A stretch of 64,000 nucleotides of DNA from Pseudomonas indica NBRC 103045 (GTDB lineage: Bacteria > Pseudomonadota > Gammaproteobacteria > Pseudomonadales > Pseudomonadaceae): the NCBI RefSeq assembly GCF_002091635.1, contig NZ_BDAC01000010.1, positions 62,001 to 126,000 of the forward strand, read 5' to 3'. The notes under the pieces were generated by a model. That model made no database searches. It saw nothing but the letters and a program-made list of their open reading frames with translations, and was not told where the DNA came from. Shown piece by piece: positions 43,613-52,863 of this stretch (position 1 is its first letter; the number at the start of each line of letters is the position of its first letter). The translations under genes were made by a program, and so were the position numbers.

Positions 43613-44581
43613 CTACAGGCCCAACTCCTCCTCGTTCCGCACCCGCCGTGCTCTCCAGCCGGCGAGCATGGATGGGCCGATGGCGGTGAGTGCCGAGCCC
43701 AGCACCACCAGCAGGGCGCCGCCATAGGCGAGGGTGTTGATCTGTTCCGGCTGTACGTGGTCCGGCCAGAGGCTGGCGGCCAGGGCGACGGAGCCGAAGG
43801 TCACCAGCGGAGTGATGGCCAGGGTCGCGCTGACCCGCGAAGCTTCCCAATGAGCCAGGGCTTCGGCGAAGGCGCCGTAAGCCACCAGGGTGTTCAGGCA
43901 GCAGGCCAGCAGCAGCCAGCCTTGCAGCGGGCTCAGCTCCAGAACCTGAAGCGGCAGGGCCCAAGGGGTGATGAGCAAGGCGCAGCCGAGATAGATCACC
44001 ATCATCACCTGCAGCGAGTTCCACACGGTAAGCAGCTGCTTCTGCGCCAGCCCGTAGAACGTCCAGACGAAGGCCGCCAGCAATACCGTGAGCACGCCAG
44101 CGGTGTAGGCGGTCAGCGAGGTCAGCAGCTCGCCCAGTCGCTGGTTGAAGAACAGGCCGAAACCCACCAGCAGAATCGCCAAGCCAATGCCCTGCCCCAG
44201 GCTGAAACGCTCGCGGAAGATGAACAGACTGCTGATCAGCAGCAGGATGGGTGCTACCTGGATCACCAGTTGGGTGGTGCCGGGGCTGAGCAGCTTCAGG
44301 CCGATCAGATAGAGCACGTAGTTGGCCGTCAGCCCGGCGATGGCCGCCGTCACCAGCCAGGCGCCCTTGCGCCCCAGCAGCCGGAAGCGCGGCAGGCGGC
44401 GGGTCGCGGCGAGGTAGGCCAGCAACAGGGAACCGGACACCAGCAGGCGGTACCAGGTCACGGTGATCGGGTCCATGGCCTGCAGGACTTCCTTCAGCTT
44501 GATCGGCAGGATGCCCCAGAGTACGGCGGTGAGCAGGGCGAGCGACAGGCCGTACAGCCAACGGCCGGAGGAGATGTGCAT
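43613..44581 (-). CDS. DMT-superfamily (EamA) inner-membrane transporter
   Basis: 322 residues with about ten hydrophobic helices in two EamA-type repeats (residues 10-140 and 170-300). The first helix is LYGLSLALLTAVLWGILPIK, and the second repeat begins TAGVLTVLLAAFVWTFYGLAQK. Such proteins export small metabolites or amino acids; the substrate is unknown. It is convergent with the R-body operon. The C-terminus is cytosolic and charged (RRVRNEEELGL). Confidence 0.85.
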   Translation of the reverse strand: MHISSGRWLYGLSLALLTAVLWGILPIKLKEVLQAMDPITVTWYRLLVSGSLLLAYLAATRRLPRFRLLGRKGAWLVTAAIAGLTANYVLYLIGLKLLSPGTTQLVIQVAPILLLISSLFIFRERFSLGQGIGLAILLVGFGLFFNQRLGELLTSLTAYTAGVLTVLLAAFVWTFYGLAQKQLLTVWNSLQVMMVIYLGCALLITPWALPLQVLELSPLQGWLLLACCLNTLVAYGAFAEALAHWEASRVSATLAITPLVTFGSVALAASLWPDHVQPEQINTLAYGGALLVVLGSALTAIGPSMLAGWRARRVRNEEELGL

Positions 44582-44854
44582 GGCAGCCTCGGAAGCGACC
44601 CCGAATGCGGAGGAATGACGGGCGGGCCGCGACCGACCATTCTAGGGAGTGTGCCGGTAGCGGCACAGCCACAGTTCCTGTCCATTGCGTCAGGCAACTG
44701 TACCGATCGACAGCGGGACTCGTCAGGCGTTTGGCGCCAAAAACAGCGATTCTCGGCGATCGAGACGGCTTTCCGACCATTGGTCGCCCAATCGGGCAAG
44801 CCTGCCATGCCGAATTAGACTGAAATCAGCCAGTCTGTCTCGGGAGATTCGACC

Positions 44855-45073
44855 ATGTATGGAAAACGCGCAGTCGATGCACTGCCTGGTACGCATTACC
44901 GGAGTGATCGCATCAGTTCGGTGAACGGCCAATATTTCTTCGCCACCCGCGAAGGTACGCTCGAAGGCCCCTTCTTCACCCGGGTGGACGCCGAACACGA
45001 GATCGGCCGTTACATCCAGCGCATGCAGCAATCCAGCGCCCTCTACGGCCGAGCGGTCCCCAGCCGCAGTTGA
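44855..45073 (+). CDS. Small conserved Pseudomonas protein (DUF6316-like)
   Basis: 72 residues: MYGKRAVDALPGTHYRSDRISSVNGQYFFATREGTLEGPFFTRVDAEHEIGRYIQRMQQSS. It resembles the short Pseudomonas-specific proteins grouped as DUF6316, of unknown function. It stands alone, followed by a strong bidirectional terminator. The first 270 bases upstream contain only the divergent promoter region of the transporter gene. Confidence 0.72.
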   Translation: MYGKRAVDALPGTHYRSDRISSVNGQYFFATREGTLEGPFFTRVDAEHEIGRYIQRMQQSSALYGRAVPSRS

Positions 45074-45098
45074 TCGCGCCATCCCCTCTCTTTGATAC

Positions 45099-45127
45099 GG
45101 CAGGCTCCGCGCGAGGCGGAGCCTGCC
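45099..45127. terminator. Bidirectional terminator
   Basis: A perfect 12-base stem, GGCAGGCTCCGC/GCGGAGCCTGCC, with a 5-base loop between the convergent small protein and thiolase genes. On the plus strand it is followed by TGTTG; on the minus strand by GTATC. It is likely shared by both genes. Confidence 0.75.
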
Positions 45128-45137
45128 TGTTGCCGCC

Positions 45138-46322
45138 TCAGCGTACCGCTTCGAACAGCCCGGTCGCGCCCATCCCGCCGCCCACGCACATGGTCACCAC
45201 GCCGTAGCGCAGTTTGCGCCGCTGCAGTTCGCGCACCAGATGGCCGACCTGGCGTGAGCCGGTCATGCCGAAGGGATGGCCGATGGAGATGGAACCGCCG
45301 TTGACGTTGTACTTCTCGTTGTCGATTTCCAGCCGGTCGCGGCAATACAGGCACTGCGAGGCGAAGGCTTCGTTCAGTTCCCAGAGATCGATGTCGGCGA
45401 CGCTCAGGCCCTTGGCCTTGAGCAGCTTGGGCACCGAGAACACCGGGCCGATGCCCATCTCGTCCGGCTCGCAGCCGGCGGCGATGAAGCCGCGGAAGAA
45501 TGCCTTCGGCTTGAAGCCGAGTTCCAGGGCCTTGTCCAGGCTCATCACCAGGGTCATGGATGCCCCATCGGAGAGCTGCGAGGCGTTGCCGGCGGTCACC
45601 GAACCGTCCTCGGCGAAGGCCGGCTTCAGACCGGCGAGGCTTTCCAGGGTGGTGTCGGGACGGTTGCAGTCGTCGCGGTCGACCACGCCGTCGAGGATTT
45701 TCTTCTCGCCGCTGGCCTTGTCCTCCACCAGGTACTTCACGCTCATCGGCACGATCTCGTCGGCGAACAGACCCTCGGCCTGGGCTCGGGCGGTGCGCTG
45801 CTGGCTTTGCAGGGCATAGAGGTCCTGCTGCTCGCGGGTCACGCCATAGCGGCGGGCGACGATCTCGGCGGTCTGGCCCATAGGGAAGTAGATACCGGGG
45901 AAGCGCTCCTGGATGAGCGGGTTGTACAGGTGATCGGTATTGACGCTCTTCAGGGTCAGGCTGATGGACTCCACCCCGCCGGCGACGATGATGTCGCTGC
46001 AACCGGACGCCACCTGGTTGGCGGCGATGGCGATAGCCTGCAGGCCGGAGGAGCAGTAACGGTTGAGGGTCATGCCGGCGACCTGGATGCCCAGGCCGGA
46101 CAGCACTGCCACATTGCGGCCGATGTTGTAGCCCTGGGCGCCTTCGTTGGAACCGGCGCCGACGATGCAGTCGTCCACCAGCGCCGGGTCGAGATCGTTG
46201 CGCGCCAGCAGCGCGTTGACGCAGTGGGCCGCCATGTCGTCCGGCCGGGTCTGGTTGAACTTGCCGCGGAAGGACTTGGCCAGGCCGGTCCGCACGCTGT
46301 CGACGATCACCACTTCACGCAT
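45138..46322 (-). CDS. Acetyl-CoA C-acyltransferase (thiolase)
   Basis: 394 residues. The active-site cysteine is Cys90 in LNRYCSSGLQAIA; the C-terminal catalytic elements are GHPFGMTGSR and CVGGGMGATGLFE. It joins or cleaves acyl-CoAs in fatty-acid or ketone-body metabolism. The start MREVVIVDSV follows the family; upstream residues are shadow. It lies near polyphosphate-kinase-type and mnmC genes with no obvious operon. Which acyl-CoA it prefers cannot be told. Confidence 0.92.
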   Translation of the reverse strand: MREVVIVDSVRTGLAKSFRGKFNQTRPDDMAAHCVNALLARNDLDPALVDDCIVGAGSNEGAQGYNIGRNVAVLSGLGIQVAGMTLNRYCSSGLQAIAIAANQVASGCSDIIVAGGVESISLTLKSVNTDHLYNPLIQERFPGIYFPMGQTAEIVARRYGVTREQQDLYALQSQQRTARAQAEGLFADEIVPMSVKYLVEDKASGEKKILDGVVDRDDCNRPDTTLESLAGLKPAFAEDGSVTAGNASQLSDGASMTLVMSLDKALELGFKPKAFFRGFIAAGCEPDEMGIGPVFSVPKLLKAKGLSVADIDLWELNEAFASQCLYCRDRLEIDNEKYNVNGGSISIGHPFGMTGSRQVGHLVRELQRRKLRYGVVTMCVGGGMGATGLFEAVR

Positions 46323-46430
46323 GGCACACCTCTTGTTGTTCTCAGGTTGACGATCAGCCGAGCATAGAACCGCCACGTCGCCCGCGGCGACGATCATTCA
46401 TCGGCCGTATGCGGCGCCATGGCGAGCGTT

Positions 46431-47918
46431 TCAATCCCGCGCGAAGGCCGCCTCCAGCGCATCGTTGAGGGTGCGCAGCACCTTGACCCGGGCGAAGCGC
46501 TTGTCGTTGGCCTCGACCAGCGTCCAGGGTGCGATCTCGCTGCTGGTGCGGTCGACCATATCGCCTACCGCATCGCTGTACCTGTCCCACTTCTCGCGGT
46601 TGCGCCAGTCGTCCTCGGTGATCTTGAAGCGCTTGAAGGCGGTCTGCTCGCGCTCCTTGAAGCGCTGCAACTGGGTGTCCTTGTCGATGGCCAGCCAGAA
46701 CTTCACCAGCACCACGCCGGCGCGGGTGAGCTGCTCCTCGAAGTCGTTGATCTCGCCGTAGGCACGCAGCCAGTCCGCCTCGCTGCAGAAGCCCTCGACC
46801 CGCTCCACCAGCACGCGGCCGTACCAGGAACGGTCGAACAGGGTGAACATGCCGCGCCCCGGAATGTGTCGCCAGAAGCGCCAGAGATAGGGTTGCGCGC
46901 GCTCCTCCTCGGTGGGCGCGGCGATCGGCACGATGCGGTACTGGCGCGGGTCCAGCGCCCCCGCGACACGGCGGATGGCACCACCCTTGCCGGCCGCGTC
47001 GTTACCCTCGAACACCGCCACCAGCGCGTGCTTGCGCATGCGCTTGTCGCGCATCAGCCCGGCCAGGCGCGCCTGCTCGGTGGCCAACTGTTCTTTGTAG
47101 CGGTCCTTGTCCAGGCTCTGGCTCATGTCCAGGCTGTCCAGCAGGCCGAGGTTGTCCAGGCTGGAAACCAGCGGCGCGGCGTGCGGCTGACGGACCGGCC
47201 GATGCTTGTTGGCCAGGGCCGCCTGCATGCCCTCCAGCAGGATGCGGCCGACAGTCAGGCTGCGGTAGTGCTCGTCGAAGCCTTCCACCACGTACCAGGG
47301 CGCGTAGTCGCGGCTGGTGCGGCGCAGGACCCGCTCGCCGTAGCGCACGAACTTGTCGTAGGTCTTCGACTGCTGCCAGTCCAGCGGGCTGAGCCGCCAG
47401 CTGTGCAGCGGGTCGTCCTTGAGCGTCTTCAGGCGCGCCTTCATCTGCTGCTTGGACAGGTGGAACCAGAACTTGAAGATCAGCGCACCCTCGTCGCAGA
47501 GCATGCGCTCCAGTCGCTCCGCGCCCTCGATGGCCTGGTCCAGCACCGGGTCCTTGAAGTTGCCGTGGACCCGCCCCTGGAGCATCTGGCTGTACCAGTT
47601 GCCGAAGAAGATGCCCATCCGCCCCTTCGGCGGCAGCCGCCGCCAGTAGCGCCAGGCCGGCGGGCGGGCCAGTTCCTCGTCGGTCTGCTGGTCGAAGGTT
47701 TCCACCTGGATCAGCCGGGGGTCCATCCACTCGTTGAGCAACTTGACCGTTTCGCCCTTGCCGGCACCCTCGATGCCGTTGATCAGCACGATCACCGGGA
47801 AACGCGCCTGTTGCTGCAACTCGTACTGGGCCTCCAGCAACGCCTCGCGCAACACCGGCACTTCGGCGTCGTAGGTGTCCTTGTCGATGGCGTGACCGAT
47901 CTCGGCGGATTCGAACAT
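46431..47918 (-). CDS. pap: Polyphosphate:AMP phosphotransferase (two-domain PPK2)
   Basis: 495 residues in two PPK2 domains. Domain 1 has Walker A GIEGAGKGE (48-56), and its lid motif reads FGNWYSQML, where the C-terminal domain has FDRSWYGRVL. Domain 2 has Walker A GNDAAGKGG from residue 305. The enzyme phosphorylates AMP to ADP with polyphosphate; P. aeruginosa PA3455 is the characterised relative. The loss of the FDR acidic residue in domain 1 suggests that only domain 2 is fully catalytic. Transcribed divergently from mnmC. Confidence 0.92.
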   Translation of the reverse strand: MFESAEIGHAIDKDTYDAEVPVLREALLEAQYELQQQARFPVIVLINGIEGAGKGETVKLLNEWMDPRLIQVETFDQQTDEELARPPAWRYWRRLPPKGRMGIFFGNWYSQMLQGRVHGNFKDPVLDQAIEGAERLERMLCDEGALIFKFWFHLSKQQMKARLKTLKDDPLHSWRLSPLDWQQSKTYDKFVRYGERVLRRTSRDYAPWYVVEGFDEHYRSLTVGRILLEGMQAALANKHRPVRQPHAAPLVSSLDNLGLLDSLDMSQSLDKDRYKEQLATEQARLAGLMRDKRMRKHALVAVFEGNDAAGKGGAIRRVAGALDPRQYRIVPIAAPTEEERAQPYLWRFWRHIPGRGMFTLFDRSWYGRVLVERVEGFCSEADWLRAYGEINDFEEQLTRAGVVLVKFWLAIDKDTQLQRFKEREQTAFKRFKITEDDWRNREKWDRYSDAVGDMVDRTSSEIAPWTLVEANDKRFARVKVLRTLNDALEAAFARD

Positions 47919-48038
47919 GCAGGCTCTCCCTCCTGAATGGCGTCAACTCAATGGGCGCACCGGCCCGATTCCGCACAGCCTAGCGGATTGGCACAGGCCC
48001 GTGTGGGCGCCGGAATGCCGCACGCCGCTGCCGTGCTT

Positions 48039-48056
48039 GCGCGCTACAATGCGCGC
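48039..48056 (+). promoter_or_regulatory. Candidate promoter -10 of mnmC inside a GC inverted repeat
   Basis: TACAAT (48045-48050) lies 30 bases before the mnmC ATG, flanked by GCGC on both sides (TTGCGCGC-TACAAT-GCGCGCC). There is no clear -35 hexamer at the right distance. The layout resembles the fumarase promoter at the end of the window. Confidence 0.35.
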
Positions 48057-48079
48057 CTCCGCGCCATGGTGTCCTTGCG

Positions 48080-50041
48080 ATGTCCGACACTCCCCACGCC
48101 CAGCTCGACTGGGACGAACAAGGCCAACCGCTGTCCAGCGTGTTCGGCGATGTCTACTTCTCCCGCGCCTCGGGCCTGGAGGAAAGCCGCTACGTGTTCC
48201 TCGGTCACAACGACTTACCGCAGCGCTTCGCCGCCCTGCCGGCCGGCGGACGGCTGACGATCGGCGAAACCGGATTCGGCACCGGGCTGAACTTCCTCTG
48301 CGCCTGGCAACTGTTCGAGCAGACGGCGCCGGCCGATGCGCGGCTGCATTTCGTCAGCGTGGAGAAATTCCCGCTGCACCGCGACGACCTGCAGCGCGCC
48401 CTGGCGCTGTGGCCGGAGCTGGCCGACTACGCCGGGCAGTTGCTGGTGCAATACGTGGCCATTCATCCGGGCTTCCAGCGCCTGGTGTTCGCTGGCGGGA
48501 GGGTGGTGCTCACCCTGCTGGTGGGCGATGTGCTGGAGTGTCTGCCGGAACTGGATGCACACATCGACGCCTGGTTCCTCGACGGTTTCGCGCCCTCGAA
48601 GAACCCGGAGATGTGGACGCCGGAGCTGTTCGCCCAAATGGCCCGGCTGTCCGCCCCCGGTGCAACCCTGGCCACCTTCACCTGCGCCGGTTTCGTTCGT
48701 CGCGGATTGAACGAGGCCGGCTTCGAGATGAGCAAGGTCAAGGGCTTCGGCCAGAAGTGGCAGATGCTGCGCGGCCGCTTCGTCGGCACCCCGCAGGCAA
48801 CCGCCAAACCCTGGTTCGCCCGCCCCGACTGGCGTCCCACGGAGCGCAGCGCCCTGGTGATCGGCGCCGGCATGGCCGGTTGCGCCACCGCCGCCAGCCT
48901 GGCCGCGCGCGGTTGGCAGGTGACGGTACTGGAGCGCCACGCCGGGCCGGCACAGGAAGCGTCCGGCAATCCGCAGGGCGTGCTTTATCTCAAGCTGTCC
49001 GCCCACGGCACGCCGCTGTCGCGTCTGATCGTCAGCGGCTTCGGCCATAGCCGCCGCCTGCTGGAACGGCTGGAGCGCGGTGCCGAGTGGGATGCCTGCG
49101 GCGTGCTGCAACTGGCGTTCGACGAGAAGGAAGCCGAACGCCAGGCGCAACTGGCCGACGCCTTCACGGATGGCCTGTTGCAGCGCCTGGATCGCCAGCA
49201 GGCCGAAGATCTGGCCGGCGTGGCGCTGCCGGCAGGCGGGCTGTTCTTCCCGGAAGCCGGCTGGGCGCATCCGCCGGCGCTGTGCCGCAGGCTGTTGGAG
49301 CACCCGAACATTCGTCTGCTGACGCACCGCGAGGCGCTGTCGCTGGAGCGGGTCGGTGAACGCTGGCAGGCCCGTGCCGGCGATACGCTGTTGGCCGAGG
49401 CACCAGTCGCGGTGCTGGCCGGCGCCGCCGATATCCAGCGCTTCCCCTACGCCGCCGACCTGCCGCTCAAGCGCATCCGCGGGCAGATCACCCGTCTGCC
49501 GGCGACCCCGGAAAGCCGGGCGCTGCGTACCGTGGTCTGTGCCGAGGGCTATGTCGCACCGGCCCGTGGTGACGAACACACCCTGGGCGCCAGCTTCGAT
49601 TTTCACAGTCAGGACTGCGCCCCGACGACGGCCGAGCACGCCAGCAACCTGGATTTGCTGCGGGAGATTTCCACGGACCTCGGCGACCGCCTGCAGGCCG
49701 ACCGCCTCGACCCGGCCAACCTGCAAGGGCGCGCCGCATTCCGCTGCACCAGCCCGGACTACCTGCCGGTCGTCGGTCCGCTGGCGGACAGCCAGGCCAT
49801 GGCCGAGGCCTACGCCGTGCTGGCCAAGGACGCCCGCCAGGTGCCAGACACACCCTGCCCCTGGTACGTAGGGCTGTACGTCAACAGCGGCCACGGCTCG
49901 CGCGGTCTGGTCACCGCGCCGCTATCCGGCGAGCTGCTGGCCGCCTGGCTCGACGACGACCCCCTGCCCCTGCCGCGCAGCGTGGCCGAAGCCTGCCACC
50001 CGAACCGCTTCGCCCTGCGCCGGTTGATTCGCGGGAAATGA
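48080..50041 (+). CDS. mnmC: tRNA U34 modification bifunctional enzyme MnmC
   Basis: 653 residues. The N-terminal methyltransferase domain has a SAM loop GETGFGTGLNFL and DGFAPSKNPEMW. The C-terminal FAD-dependent oxidase domain begins ALVIGAGMAGCATAASLAARGWQVTVLER. It converts cmnm5(s2)U34 to mnm5(s2)U34 in tRNA. Start: ATGTCCGACACTC, short leader. The fusion has both domains intact, as in E. coli. Confidence 0.95.
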   Translation: MSDTPHAQLDWDEQGQPLSSVFGDVYFSRASGLEESRYVFLGHNDLPQRFAALPAGGRLTIGETGFGTGLNFLCAWQLFEQTAPADARLHFVSVEKFPLHRDDLQRALALWPELADYAGQLLVQYVAIHPGFQRLVFAGGRVVLTLLVGDVLECLPELDAHIDAWFLDGFAPSKNPEMWTPELFAQMARLSAPGATLATFTCAGFVRRGLNEAGFEMSKVKGFGQKWQMLRGRFVGTPQATAKPWFARPDWRPTERSALVIGAGMAGCATAASLAARGWQVTVLERHAGPAQEASGNPQGVLYLKLSAHGTPLSRLIVSGFGHSRRLLERLERGAEWDACGVLQLAFDEKEAERQAQLADAFTDGLLQRLDRQQAEDLAGVALPAGGLFFPEAGWAHPPALCRRLLEHPNIRLLTHREALSLERVGERWQARAGDTLLAEAPVAVLAGAADIQRFPYAADLPLKRIRGQITRLPATPESRALRTVVCAEGYVAPARGDEHTLGASFDFHSQDCAPTTAEHASNLDLLREISTDLGDRLQADRLDPANLQGRAAFRCTSPDYLPVVGPLADSQAMAEAYAVLAKDARQVPDTPCPWYVGLYVNSGHGSRGLVTAPLSGELLAAWLDDDPLPLPRSVAEACHPNRFALRRLIRGK

Positions 50042-50050
50042 CGGCAGTGC

Positions 50051-50170
50051 CGGTGGGCGAATGAATGCGCTCCCACCGGAAGACACGATTCCGCTCTTCG
50101 TAGGAGCCAGCTCTGCTGGCGATTCGTGCGTTCGGCGATACTCCGCTTCGCGAGCAGAGCTCGCTCCTAC
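50051..50170. repeat. REP cluster of two families after mnmC
   Basis: First a small inverted unit, CGGTGGGCGAATGAATGCGC with TCCCACCG (50051-50078), then a larger inverted pair: GTAGGAGCCAGCTCTGCTGG at 50100 and TCGCGAGCAGAGCTCGCTCC, ending at 50170. The second pair belongs to the GTAGGAGCNAGCTCTGCT family also found at 57699-57764. It lies between the convergent mnmC and lectin-domain genes. Confidence 0.8.
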
Positions 50171-50266
50171 AAAAGGCAAAGACGGCGACTCGCCGCCAAG
50201 GGCTCCAGCCACGCCGCCGACAACGACCCCGCGGGGCCTGGCAGACGTGGCCGCAGCCACACCCTG

Positions 50267-51664
50267 TCAACCGCCGCAACAACCGCAGACGGACATCACA
50301 CCCGGCTCGGTGGTTTTCCAGTTGCCGTTCCAGCCGCCCTTGTTCTGGCAAGTCTGCACGCACTTCTGCTGGGCGTCCTGGTTGCTCCAGATCGGCCCGG
50401 CCTGGACGTCGTTGGCCTTGCACTGGCCCTGCATCACATCGTCGAAGATGTGGCTGAGGCTGGAGGACGGCAGCGTGTTGCTGTTGCCCGAACCGGCGAA
50501 TTGGTGGCAACCGAAGCAGTTGGAGACGAACGTCGCATTGAGATCGATGTTCTGTACCGTGGTCTCCATCACCGTGTTGGCCAGGCGCATCGAGCCGCGC
50601 TGGTTGGAGACGGTGGACGACGGCTGGGTGACGTCGTTCTCCCAGAGCGCACCGACCATCATGTAGTTCTGCCAGACGGACATCGGGCTGCTGCTCGGCA
50701 GCGCGGCCAGCATGGCCTGGATCTGGGTGTTCATGCTGTCGATGATGGCGATGTTGTCCGTGCCTTCGTGGTCGCTCGGGTCGGTGCCGTCATGGAACAC
50801 CCGGCAGATTTCCGTTGGCGTCCCGGTCAGGCTCTGGCTCTCCACGGCCTGGTTGAAGGCGCAGTCCGACGACGGGTTGGGCAGCTCGCCGGCGCATTTA
50901 GCGCTGGTGAACGACCAGCCGGAAGCCGGCGCGGTGCCCGGGTTGGCGCATTCGGGCGCGTTGGCGCGGTGCTCGAAGGTGGCCCAGATGAACTCCGGGT
51001 GCAGCGCCGTGGCCATGACAATGTGGAAACCCACCATACCCAGCAACTCATCGCCGGGCACGCCGTCCACGTTCGCTTCGATCCAGAAGTACTGCGGCTT
51101 CTCCGCGTCGGTGATGATGCGCCAGGCGATCTTCATCTCGGTGGTGCCAGCCGGGAATTGCGGCTGCGACTGGATCTGCCCGACGTTGCACAGGTTGCGG
51201 CTGAAGCGCACCTCGTAGAACACCACATTGCCGTCCTGGTCGTAGATGGTCGCCCCCTTCGCCGCCTGGCCGGTGCGGTCGGGCAGGTTGAACGGCGTGT
51301 CGGCAGCGACGGGCTTGACGGTGCGGACGAACATCACTTCCTTCGGAGCATTGGGCGAACAGGAATCCGTCCCGGTGGCCTGGAGCACGGGGAAGCTGGT
51401 GGGCACCTGGAAGTTGCGCAGGCTGGCATCGCTCGACGACGGGCTGGTCAGTTGCAGGAACCACTGCCAACTGAATTGGTAGAAATCGCAGAAATCGGCA
51501 TTGCTGCCCTCGGGGATTTCACCGGGTGGGTTGGGGCTGGTGATCCAGCTCTGGCTGGCGGCACAGCTATCATCGGCAACGGCAGCCCTGCCACCGAGCA
51601 GCGACAACGCCAGCAACAGGAGGAACAGACACCGACCCGGTAGGGATTCGAACACGCGAGGCAT
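50267..51664 (-). CDS. Exported CxxCH protein with C-terminal mannan-binding-lectin-like domain
   Basis: 465 residues with a clear signal peptide (MPRVFESLPGRCLFLLLLALSLLGGRAAVA). A large, unannotated region follows, with several paired cysteines, then a heme-binding-type CFGCH at residues 383-387. The C-terminal ~55 residues (QAGPIWSNQDAQQKCVQTCQNKGGWNGNWKTTEPGVMSVCGC) resemble the Microcystis viridis lectin (MVL) repeat, a mannan-binding fold, here with extra cysteines. It may be an envelope or secreted c-type cytochrome-like protein that binds mannose-rich glycans. Only one MVL unit is present. The start with AAGGAGATAACC is clear; a longer frame is not used. Confidence 0.78.
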   Translation of the reverse strand: MPRVFESLPGRCLFLLLLALSLLGGRAAVADDSCAASQSWITSPNPPGEIPEGSNADFCDFYQFSWQWFLQLTSPSSSDASLRNFQVPTSFPVLQATGTDSCSPNAPKEVMFVRTVKPVAADTPFNLPDRTGQAAKGATIYDQDGNVVFYEVRFSRNLCNVGQIQSQPQFPAGTTEMKIAWRIITDAEKPQYFWIEANVDGVPGDELLGMVGFHIVMATALHPEFIWATFEHRANAPECANPGTAPASGWSFTSAKCAGELPNPSSDCAFNQAVESQSLTGTPTEICRVFHDGTDPSDHEGTDNIAIIDSMNTQIQAMLAALPSSSPMSVWQNYMMVGALWENDVTQPSSTVSNQRGSMRLANTVMETTVQNIDLNATFVSNCFGCHQFAGSGNSNTLPSSSLSHIFDDVMQGQCKANDVQAGPIWSNQDAQQKCVQTCQNKGGWNGNWKTTEPGVMSVCGCCGG

Positions 51665-52095
51665 GGTTATCTCCTTGTAATGCGGATCATCCAATGGCTG
51701 ATACGGCAAAGCGGTTCGGGGCCAGCGACATCGAAGCCGGGCGGACCTCCCATGCGGGGAATGAATGGGAACGCACCCACCCCGGCAAGCCGGAGCGGAA
51801 AGAAACGGGGAAGGGCCATAGAGGCCTGGAAGCGTGAAACGGCGGACCGCCAGCGGACATCCTTTTCCATCCCGGCCTTCCTTGCGCCTGCGCGCCAGTC
51901 GGTTGCTACGGGGATAGCCTGATCCGCCCGGATGGCGGAGCCTGGACGCTAGGAACGGACCGGAAGCGGCGAAGAGGAAAACAACGGAGGCTCCTGCCAA
52001 CGGGTGAGTCCTGCGGTGCAGTTCACGCTAGAAGAGCACCACGGACTTTGCAAGGCGGGCTCGGGTGGTATTCGGCCTCCCCTGCCCAAGTCCGA
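51665..52095. other. Intergenic region between the lectin gene and the hydrolase gene
   Basis: 431 bases with no recognisable gene. The 5' end near the lectin gene holds its Shine-Dalgarno and presumably its promoter, but I find no convincing -35/-10 or -24/-12. Open frames in it have no recognisable protein character, and codon bias is not distinct. Confidence 0.6.
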
Positions 52096-52863
52096 TCAGA
52101 CCGCCACTTCCTCGAACACACCATCGCCAATGCGTGCGCCAACCACCATTTCCGTTGCCCAGTTGATCAGGAGGGAGGTGTACGCCTGTCGGCAGGCTTC
52201 GCTCGTGAGGCCATGGTCGGCACCATCGATGATGCGGTGGGTCAGCGAATGGGCGCGGGCGAACGCCGACAGGTAGTTGGTGATGGTGGTGTGCGGGATC
52301 AGGTGGTCCTGTTCGGACTCGACGATCAGCACGTCGCCCTCGAATGCCGCGCAGGCCGCCAAAGCCCGATTGGCCGTGGGTGGCAGCGGGGTGTTGCGGT
52401 ATTCCACCAGGTCCTTGCGGTCGAGTTCGCGCTTCGGCGTCAGCCAGCCTTCGTCGCGGTACAGCGCCGGCACGCGCAGCGCGAGCCAGCGCACCGGGCG
52501 CAGGCTGGTGAGGATGGTAGACAGATAGCCGCCGTAGCTGCTGCCGACCACGGCGATGGCCGAAGGATCGATGGACGGGTGGCGGGCCAGGCGATCGTAG
52601 GCGGACAGCAGGTCGCGCAGGTTGTCTTCGCGGGTGACGCGCTGCTGTCGCTCCAGCGTTCGTTCATGGCCGCGCATGTCGAAGGTCAGGCATACGCAGC
52701 CGAGCCCGGCCAAGCCCTTGGCCCGCGCGATGTCGCGCTTCTGGCTGCCGCCCCAGCCGTGCACGAACAGCACGCCAGGCATTTTTGCGCTTGGCGCCAG
52801 CAGGGTCGCATCGATCTGTTCGTCGTCGACGGCGATCTCCAGCGCCTCACTCCGGGTGTTCAT
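52096..52863 (-). CDS. Alpha/beta hydrolase
   Basis: 255 residues. The nucleophile elbow is VVGSSYGGYLS; oxyanion-type loop FVHGWGGSQ; the acid is in ESEQDHLIP and the catalytic His in DGADHGL. Likely a cytosolic serine esterase/hydrolase of the dienelactone/peptidase S9-like type; substrate unknown. Its 5' end overlaps the end of the DUF3182 gene by 17 bases, so the pair is translated together. Confidence 0.86.
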   Translation of the reverse strand: MNTRSEALEIAVDDEQIDATLLAPSAKMPGVLFVHGWGGSQKRDIARAKGLAGLGCVCLTFDMRGHERTLERQQRVTREDNLRDLLSAYDRLARHPSIDPSAIAVVGSSYGGYLSTILTSLRPVRWLALRVPALYRDEGWLTPKRELDRKDLVEYRNTPLPPTANRALAACAAFEGDVLIVESEQDHLIPHTTITNYLSAFARAHSLTHRIIDGADHGLTSEACRQAYTSLLINWATEMVVGARIGDGVFEEVAV

